Shown: one piece after another, positions 57,866 to 64,000 of the stretch
Layout: each line of letters begins with the position of its first letter
Position numbering within the stretch: the stretch's first letter is position 1
Assembly: GCA_022113835.1 (NCBI GenBank)
Contig: JAILWY010000025.1
Location: forward strand, 2,356,001-2,420,000
Direction: 5' to 3'
DNA length: 64,000 bases
Source: Atopsyche davidsoni
Lineage: Eukaryota; Arthropoda; Insecta; Trichoptera; Hydrobiosidae
The notes under the pieces: generated by a model
The model's database searches: none
What the model was told of the DNA's origin: nothing
What the model saw: the letters and a program-made list of their open reading frames with translations, nothing else
Program-made: the position numbers and the translations under genes

Positions 57866-58769
57866 TATAGGGTGTTTTTTATAGAGGTATAGAACTTTAA
57901 AATAAAATAAAACAAAGATATTTTTTTTAAATTGACATGAAATTAACTTTGTTCGAAAGATAATTTTTTGGCATTATAATTTAAATATGATTTCTGGTAT
58001 ATGTTCGCCACGGCTGGCTCGGACGTAGTCTAGTCTGGAGGTCCAATTCTCAATGACTTTTTCCAACATTTGTGGCCGTATATCAATTGTATCAATATCA
58101 ATCGTTTCGGGCTTATCGGCGTAGACTAGTGACTTCACATATCTTCACAGAAAATAGTCTAGCGGCGTTAAGTCGCACGATCTTGGAGGCCAATTAACGG
58201 GTCCGAAACGTGAAACTATGCGGTTACCAAACGTTTCCTTCAATAAAGCAATTGTGGCACAAGCTGTGTGACATGTTGCGCCGTCTTGTTGAAACCACAG
58301 CTCCTGCACATCATGGTTGTTCAATTGATGAACGAAAAAGTCAGTAATCATGGCTCTATAGCGGTCACCATTGACTGTAACGGCCTGACCAGCATCGTCT
58401 TTAAAGAAGTACGGACCAATGATTCCATTAGCCCATAAAGCACACCAAACAGTCAGTTTTTCTGGATGTAACGGTGTCTCAACATACACTTGAGGATTAT
58501 CATCACTCCAAATACGGCAGTTTTGTTTATTGACGTATCCATTCAACAAAAAGTGAGCTTCATCGCTAAAAAAAATTCGCTTATGAAAATCGGTATCAAC
58601 GGCAATCTTGTTTTGGGCCCATTCACCAAATCTGCGCCTTGCTAGGTCTATTTATGTTAAAATGCCAAATCAAACTAAACATAAATCCCTTAACAACTGA
58701 CAAAATGGCCGCCAGTTAAAACAGTGTTGCCAACTTAAAGTTCTGTACCTCTATAAAAAACACCCTGTA
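57866..58769 (-). mobile_element. Tc1/mariner DD41D-type element, 904 bp, both inverted ends
   Basis: TIRs of about 34 bp: left TATAGGGTGTTTTTTATAGA followed by GGTATAGAACTTTAA, right its inverse with few changes (TTAAAGTTCTGTACCTCTAT, AAAAAACACCCTGTA). TA at both outer borders fits the family's target site. The interior holds a transposase missing its N-terminus, so the element is an internal-deletion derivative. Confidence 0.85.
57974..58663 (-). pseudogene. DD41D transposase (IS630-Tc1-mariner), N-truncated with one stop
   Basis: It begins right after a stop: ARRRFGEWAQNKIAVDTDFH, then KRIFFSDEAHFLLNGYV with the first catalytic D. The second D lies in WFQQDGATCHTA and the third in CDLTPLDYFL; 41 residues lie between the last two, hence DD41D, as in the rosa/Visitor group. 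A TGA replaces the expected W codon after DYFL at 58145. Beyond it the frame continues RYVKSLVYADKPETIDIDTI, DIRPQMLEKVIENWTSRLDY, VRASRGEHIPEIIFKL to a natural stop at 57974. The helix-turn-helix region is deleted. Without the TGA and N-terminal loss it would be nearly full. Confidence 0.85.
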
Positions 58770-58774
58770 CAACC

Positions 58775-59225
58775 TGCTTTTTGATGTATGCGAAATTAAA
58801 TCAAAATATTTATAACTTGTTTAAAAAAATATAAACTGTTGGTGGGAATGGCCTATCTTTTATCTTTTTTATGTCGCACAAAGTGCTGTGCTAGGATTGG
58901 TCTATTCAATTTAATTAATTGATAACTGAGCATAGTAAATATTTTGTCCTTCGTTGTTCCGACGTTTCGGCCTCAGCACTGAGGCCATCAGTTTCATCAA
59001 AGCTCACTATGAGACAGACAAGCTGATGTGCTGTTGTACTTCTATATATAATATATTATTTAATTTATTATGTATTAAAATGAATCACCGCGCTTTTAGA
59101 AAGTACACATAATTTTAATTTCTCTGAATGGTTGGTGTCTACTCGAATGAGGTATGGTTTACAAGTGCGGTGTTTCAGGTGCAGGGAAAAGTACACGAGA
59201 TCTCTGCCATTAGAGGCGCATGTTG
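58775..59225. repeat. AT-rich stretch containing a hammerhead-like hairpin
   Basis: On the minus strand about 58957-58993 reads CTGATGGCCTCAGTGCTGAG, GCCGAAACGTCGG: an 8-bp perfect stem GGCCTCAG/CTGAGGCC between a CTGATG box and GAAACGTC. The A9 of the core is missing, so it is probably inactive. Otherwise no gene. Confidence 0.35.
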
Positions 59226-59229
59226 ATGA

Positions 59230-59460
59230 AATAAAGAAACCGTTGCTTCACCTGAGGTGGTGGAAGTCGCAGGTGTCAAGGAGGCGTTCGAGTGGCTGTT
59301 CGGGTGTCACTCACCTGCGGAGTGCTTCTTCACGTGGGTGGACAACACGCCACGTGCATTGTTTCAGTCAATTAACGTGACTAGAGAAATTCCCGAAGAT
59401 GCTCCCAGTGAAGACTTATTGTGTTTCTGTAGTTTGCTGAGCAAGGAGTATCAGATCTAA
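59230..59460 (+). CDS. Candidate terminal exon, protein unknown
   Basis: The frame NKETVASPEVVEVAGVKEAF, EWLFGCHSPAECFFTWVDNT, PRALFQSINVTREIPEDAPS, EDLLCFCSLLSKEYQI, stop, has a natural amino-acid mix, balanced codon use and acidic C-terminus quite unlike the chance frames around it. A second frame (LEAHVDEIKKPLLHL) is open just upstream and may belong to the same exon before a frameshift. Candidate acceptors are GCCATTAG at 59206-59213 and ATAAAG at 59236. I recognise no domain. It is followed 20 bp later by a hAT end. It could be a host gene's last exon or a transposon-captured fragment. Confidence 0.35.
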   Translation, partial: NKETVASPEVVEVAGVKEAFEWLFGCHSPAECFFTWVDNTPRALFQSINVTREIPEDAPSEDLLCFCSLLSKEYQI

Positions 59461-59472
59461 AAGATGTATAAC

Positions 59473-59695
59473 AGTAGCTCTCAAACTATTTTGGCCCACG
59501 GACCCCTTTTCATAGTCAAAATTTGCTTTACCATTTTTTCCCAAGGAAGCCATGAAGAGTCATATAGTATGTTCTGAAGAAGATGAGCTCAAAATGAGAT
59601 GAGATATATTTAAAAAGGGTGGCAAATCGGGGACCTCCCCTTGTGGCAAAGTTATGGGTGCGCCACTGGGACGGTGATGAAGTGTTCGTCAGGAC
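59473..59695 (-). repeat. hAT end plus segment shared with 3.66-3.83 kb
   Basis: CAGTAGCTCTCAAACTATTT at 59469 is another hAT-type terminus with GGCCCACGGACCCC behind it. From about 59540 the sequence is the inverse of 3664-3830 (AGCCATGAAGAGTCATATAG ... GTGCGCCACTGGGACGGTGA). Nested or rearranged hAT material. Confidence 0.6.
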
Positions 59696-60133
59696 CAGTG
59701 GCTCTCAAACTCTTTTGTCCACGGACCCCATTTCATAGTTAAAACTTGCCTACGGACCCCCTTTCATAGTCAAAACTTGCCTACGGCCCCTGGGTGAAAA
59801 ACTACATAAACTCATATTATAGACTAGTTGGTGCAAGTATCAACTCTTATTAACCTACCTGACTCACCGCGATGCCTGTTATTACTTGTATTTTATGCAC
59901 CTGTCTATATTTATATTTTACCTAGGACGTAAAAATCGCTAATAATGTATTCATTGTTATTTATTTTAACTTCCATATTAATAAAAATGTGTCACATTTT
60001 TTTTTTATATTAAACCTTGCGCGGACCCCTGACGTTGTTCAGGGACCACCAAATCGATATAACATTTCTAAGAACCCCCTGAATGATCCCAGGGACCCTC
60101 TGGGGTCCGTAGGAACCACCTTGAGAAGCACTG
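59696..60133 (-). mobile_element. Non-autonomous hAT MITE, second copy
   Basis: Starts CAGTGGCTCTCAAACTCTTT and ends TTGAGAAGCACTG; 438 bp, colinear and inverted to 3224-3663 over its length. The left flank GTCAGGAC is the inverse of the first copy's GTCCTGAC. The right flank (GTGCAGAA) does not match, suggesting that the surrounding segment was copied or rearranged with the MITE. Confidence 0.8.
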
Positions 60134-60159
60134 GTGCAGAAGGACCTGAGGAACTACCA

Positions 60160-60248
60160 CACTATTTCCCCCTTAGAAAACCATGAAGTATATTCACAGT
60201 GAAATGGTCGCCAACCTCCTCTGAGGAGAGCCACTTGAAGAAGAAGAA
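60160..60248 (-). repeat. Dispersed CTC-head retroposon fragment (minus)
   Basis: AAAACCATGAAGTATATTCA, then AGTGAAATGGTCGCCAACCT and CCTCTGAGGAGAGCCACTTG: the head of the family in reverse. Confidence 0.65.
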
Positions 60249-60249
60249 A

Positions 60250-61170
60250 TACGCGATATATATTTTTTATCTGTTTCTACTCAAAATGACAAGAAACACA
60301 ATCAAAAATCTTATAACAGCAGGTGGGATACGAGGCCACATCTCCACAGTTATCGTAAGCCACTGCAGTGAGTGTAAATTAGCAATAAGCCTGTATGGTT
60401 AAATAAATTTTAGAAATATTCATATGTCTTAAAAATACTGAAAATTGCTACTCGTACGATAAAATATTTTTCAATATTACACAATGAATTATTGTTGATG
60501 TGGATTGTTTTATTAAAAAAACTAACTTTTTAAAATTAATACATATAGTTTTATGATGTTGTACGTTCAAGTATTCAGGATTGCGGTTAATTATCAGTTT
60601 TAAAAAAACACCTAGCCTTTTAACTGTTATTAATTACAGTCGAAAAAAAAAACTAGTTTTTAACTGCTATTGCTGATAGTTTATTTAGAAACTGTTTTTT
60701 ATACGATGTCATTGCAGTTCTAGATAAATGTGTTGCAGTGTTTTTGTGCGAATTCATGATCGTTAGTTTTTTTTCAGGAGTTTTTGCGTGGTTTTACGAT
60801 GTGGCTAAAGTACACGTGCAAAAGCAAAGTCCAACCGTTTTTTGTTCGCACACGAATAATATGCAAAATGTACTTGAATTAGTTGATAAATCAGTTGAAA
60901 AACAGTTAATACTTTAAATAAATATAAATCCTCTAATCTTATTGGTCAATATATATATATAAATTTTAAACTTTTTTAAAGTATATTAATTTTAGATTAA
61001 TGTTAATCAGGATGCGTATCGAATCATGCAGTTCGTTAGCTGAAAGCAAACTTTTTGTACTGTAATAAATCATCTTCAATTAACAATCATACCAATTTAT
61101 TTTTATTCTTTTAAAGCTTCAACTAATTATTAAAGTTCGAAAACTGGTACCGAAGAAAAATCGAAAGACA
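60250..61170. other. AT-rich stretch
   Basis: No gene or RNA recognised. A CTAGTTTTTAACTGCTATT-like phrase is partly repeated at 60612-60680. Confidence 0.5.
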
Positions 61171-61177
61171 ATGGCTA

Positions 61178-61400
61178 TTACGCAGCATAACATGGTATTC
61201 ATGGTTTTCTTATGGTAAATAGTGTACCGATGTTTTATATCCCAAGGAAAGGTGCTACCTACTTGTATTCTTATATAATAGTCTCCACCTCTGCAAGGTA
61301 CTTCTAGAACGCATCCCTACAGTTTACTCTATTACCGATCCTTAGCATACGCTCAGGGCACAGAATGGCAGCCATGCACGCGTATCGAGAGCTGAGAGGT
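61178..61400 (+). repeat. Dispersed CTC-head retroposon copy (head missing)
   Basis: ATTCATGGTTTTCTTATGGT, AATAGTGTACC, ATTCTTATATAATAG, ATTACCGATCCTTAGCATAC, GCTCAGGGCACAGAATGGCA. Colinear with the 34.1-kb copy from its second block to near the end. Confidence 0.65.
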
Positions 61401-61504
61401 TATCGTTGTCAATTATCATATTATCAATTTCTAAAAGCAAAAAAATTCATTGGCCGTGACACACAGCGAAAATATTTGAAGTATTAATATTACATATATT
61501 TTAA

Positions 61505-61942
61505 CACACTAAAGGCGGGGCGGGTACTAGTACCCGTTTCGCGGACTGCTGTCTAAAAGCGAGGCGCGTATTAATACCTTTTTGAATGTGTTTACTCTAA
61601 AAGCGGCAGAAGGTCATTTTACTCTTTAGGTTTACAGCTCGTAATGTTTGTTTAGGACTCGTCAACGTTACTTCTACCAATACTGTCCAGTGATTCGGAG
61701 CAAAGTGACAACGAAGAAGTGGAATGATAATCCTCCAATTATTGAACAATTTTTAGGACAAAATGGTGTTGTTGTGATGCCAAGTAATCCGCAAAGTGTG
61801 TTCAACTTTTTATAAGAAACGATTTATTTGACTACATGCAAATCAAAGTGTGTATAGACTAGATTTCACACGTGCAATTTTTCGCGAATTTTGTCCGCTA
61901 CGCACATCAGTTTAGTCAATTTGGTTACCCGCTTAAAGTGTG
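61505..61942 (+). mobile_element. piggyBac-like deletion derivative (438 bp)
   Basis: TTAA at 61501-61504 precedes CACACTAAAGGCGGGGCGGG; the other end is CCCGCTTAAAGTGTG followed by TTAT. Inverted ends CACACT.....GCGGG and a TTAA target fit piggyBac. The interior keeps a short N-terminal transposase piece (61660-61850). The left end also holds the palindrome GGGTACTAGTACCC. Confidence 0.75.
61660..61855 (+). pseudogene. piggyBac transposase N-terminal fragment
   Basis: LSSDSEQSDNEEVE is followed by a break (TGATAA), then NPPIIEQFLGQNGVVVMPSN, PQSVFNF, a second frameshift, and IRNDLFDYMQIK. The acidic leader and the P-x-I-x-x-F-x-G-x-x-G-V-x-x-x-P-x-N-P-x-x-x-x-x-x-F-x-x-D-L-F-x-x pattern are those of the start of the piggyBac transposase domain. 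All catalytic aspartates are deleted. Confidence 0.75.
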
Positions 61943-61944
61943 TT

Positions 61945-62705
61945 ATATATATTTTAATTTATTTTACTTAGAAACTCATTTACACATTGAATTAAGCAGT
62001 ATTATGAAATAATAAAAAAAAAAAAAACACTTTTACAACACTGTTTAAATTTAAAGCAACGTAATTTTGCATCGCTTGAAATCGGCGCAAATTAAAAACG
62101 AAAGTGTTTTCCCCTTCCTGGTGCTGCAGTCCAGCAACCAGCTCGGCTGTGGCTCCGACAGTCTCCACCACGCCGGCGTGAACAGAGCCATGTTGCGATC
62201 TGATGATAACGCTTGGTTGCGAAACAAAAGTGAATAAGTGATTCTGCAAAGCCGGCTTGCAACTATCAGGCGATAGCGATCGGTTTCAGTGGAATCAGTG
62301 TGAAACTGTGGGCTGTCTGCGGTGATAGACGTGTTGTGATAAATTCGGTCTACCGGAAATGCATATCAAGTAAAAATATACAATTCAAGGCTCTATTCTA
62401 CTCAAACACCACGTTTATGTAGAATCTATATACAAATAATACATTTTTTCATCGTAGTGAAAGTTGAAACTGATTTTCAGATAATCTTTCAGGGGGAAGT
62501 TTTAGGCGTTTAGATTCCTCGCATAGTTTTTCATGAAAGACACGAAGCATTTTTTCAATAACTATATTGCAAAATGCAAAAATAAACTTATATAAACTAT
62601 GCAACATAAAATTCATTGCCAAAGAAGACATTTTATTAATGAGTTAATAGGTGCTTTAATATTTTTGATTCTCACGGGGAATTTGCAAGTGTGCTTTAGA
62701 CTCAC
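61945..62705. other. Stretch without recognised gene
   Basis: 62080-62330 is balanced in composition (CTGGTGCTGCAGTCCAGCAA, CTCCACCACGCCGGCGTGAA) and carries an 85-codon minus frame without a known domain. An exon is possible but unsupported by clear splice sites. Confidence 0.4.
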
Positions 62706-62709
62706 GTGT

Positions 62710-62711
<2 letters not shown>

Positions 62712-62788
<77 letters not shown>
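62712..62788. repeat. (TA)n microsatellite, about 77 bp
   Basis: Uninterrupted TA. The IYIYIY frames on both strands are artefacts. Confidence 0.95.
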
Positions 62789-62791
<3 letters not shown>

Positions 62792-62959
62792 TATTATTTT
62801 GCCTGAATTGGCTTTGTTTGACTTGCTGTACTTTAAAAATTCTAACCAACAACACAACTGTGTAAAAAAATCGTTACTACAAAATTTGCCACATTTTAAA
62901 CAACTCCTCGAAATAAAAAGTGATCCGGATTTATTATTATATTAATATTTCAAATATAA

Positions 62960-63860
62960 TAAAATACTTGAGTGATTTTTCCACGTGTTAATTTTTATTG
63001 GTGACCGAAAACCTTTCACTTCGGCACCATCAAGCCGAGTGAAAAATCGCTCACGTATTAAAATGAAATCCCACCGAGTGCTCACCGTCAAAAGTATTGA
63101 ATATAATAATATTAAATTGGATTGTAAGTCCGTGGAATTGTCGGTCTACGGTCGTTTTCAGAGATATGTTGACGACTTCGGAATCCCCGCGACTTGCTGA
63201 CGTCATCGTGGCGATAAGTCGCGAATGCGTCATCGCGTAAACAAAAGAGCCCCGAGGATCAGCTGACGCGATTGGCGAAGACCGAAGCCGACTACACCCG
63301 CAACGACGCAACATACAACCGACTTGCGATACACTCTATTTTGGGTATTATTTTACGTATGTAAAGTAAATAATAAGTAAAAATACTTAAGTGATCTTTC
63401 CACGTATATATTTTTATTGGTGACCGGTTTCGCCAACCTTTAACGCAACATGTAACCGACTTGCGATACACCAACAACGTCACTCTATTTTGAATATTTT
63501 TCTTATGTATGCGAAGTAAATAATTAGTAAAATACTTGGGTGATTTTTCCACGTGTATATTTTTATTGGTGACCGGTTTCGCCAACCTTTCACGTTGGCA
63601 TTATCAAACAGAGTATGTTTGATAATGGCAAATGCAACATGCAACCGACTTGCGATACACCAACAACGTCACTCTATTTTGAATTTTTTTTTTTATGTAT
63701 GCGAAGTAAATAATAAGTAAAAATACTCGAGTGATTTTTCCACGTGTATATTTTTATTGGTGACCGGTTTCGCCAACCTTTCACGTTGGCATTATCAAAC
63801 AGAGTCTGCTTAAATAATGCCAAAAATCTATATGTGGAAAGATCACTCAAGTATTGTACT
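62960..63860. repeat. Local array of hairpin-bearing units (GGTGACCGGTTTCGCC family)
   Basis: CTTGCGATACAC recurs at 63323, 63460 and 63649 (steps 137 and 189 bp). Each unit continues with GAAGTAAATAATAAGTAAAA, ACTTGAGTGATTTTTCCACG, TATTTTTATTGGTGACCGGT and TTCGCCAACCTTTCACGTTG. Partial units lie at 62965-63040 and, inverted, at 63828-63855. The difference in step comes from presence or absence of the hairpin tail. Read on the minus strand the tail is TTGATAA-T-GCCAAC...GTTGGC-GAAACCGGTC, a degenerate hammerhead-like layout. 63170-63300 is a CpG-rich inset. Confidence 0.8.
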
Positions 63861-63972
63861 TATTATATAAAATATTAAAATGGGATTACACCAAGTGCTC
63901 TCTGTCAAAAATATTGAATTTTCAAAGTAAATAACACAAAAAGGACGCTTTGTCTAGTAACTAATCGGTTGA

Positions 63973-64000
63973 TCCATCAAGTGCCTCTCCTCAGAGGAGG
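63973..64000 (+). repeat. CTC-head retroposon, cut by window end
   Basis: CATCAAGTGCCTCTCCTCAG is the exact family head; the rest lies beyond the window. Confidence 0.7.

Noticed and set aside
62599..62945. IYIYIY-rich frames as membrane proteins
   Set aside because: Translation of a (TA)n microsatellite; the same appears at 8558-8858 and 49451-49690.

Overview
The window looks like a gene-poor, repeat-rich piece of an AT-rich eukaryotic genome, most likely an insect or other arthropod. Evidence: no dense coding, long AT-rich stretches, many microsatellites, and remnants of the DNA transposon superfamilies typical of insects (mariner, DD41D Tc1/mariner, hAT, piggyBac, Helitron). There is also a non-LTR retrotransposon tail, several tRNA-derived SINE-like heads and short blocks of the arthropod telomere repeat (TTAGG/CCTAA). 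I cannot name the species. I see no complete host protein-coding gene. Nearly all open frames are fragments of transposons, shadows of tandem repeats or chance.

Layout. 0.2-0.8 kb: two copies of a small inverted-terminal element that carries a whole tRNA-Thr-like fold; two more copies form a foldback at 56.3-56.9 kb. 3.2-5.6 kb: a hAT MITE with an 8-bp target duplication, a dispersed retroposon copy, and a decayed hAT transposase with a pogo/Tigger-like end inserted. 6.1-6.8 kb: minisatellite. 7.5-7.8 kb: an integrin-beta-like remnant and a possible 32-nt exon. 9.38-10.73 kb: an internally deleted Helitron with both ends and A/T insertion site recognisable. 11.9-25 kb: SINE heads, a repeat in three diverged copies, and two candidate exons (14.6 and 22.7 kb). 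26.3 and 34.6 kb: two foldback elements whose arms carry hammerhead-ribozyme-like motifs. 28.5-30.3 kb: a 5'-truncated mariner with a long open transposase frame, a CpG-rich CRE-containing block, and a DD41D remnant. 34.9-35.2 kb: a GC-rich promoter-like island. 35.5-47 kb: the quietest part, with few repeats, some stretches that look like conserved non-coding DNA, and a 129-bp tandem array at 40.9-42.3 kb. 47.2-48.4 kb: a 330-380-bp tandem repeat. 55.3-56.2 kb: LINE tail joined to a deleted mariner. 57.9-58.8 kb: DD41D element with both inverted ends. 59.2-59.5 kb: candidate exon. 59.5-60.1 kb: second hAT MITE copy. 61.5-61.9 kb: piggyBac-like deletion derivative. 63.0-63.9 kb: tandem array carrying hammerhead-like hairpins.

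How the pieces relate. No pathway or operon-like organisation is present. The common theme is non-autonomous elements that keep cis signals while their proteins are decayed: inverted termini, Pol III boxes and ribozyme-like folds. The most unusual signals are the tRNA-like MITE with an apparently extended acceptor stem, the foldbacks with a hammerhead-like motif in each arm, and two transposon remnants scarred by short telomeric-repeat insertions.
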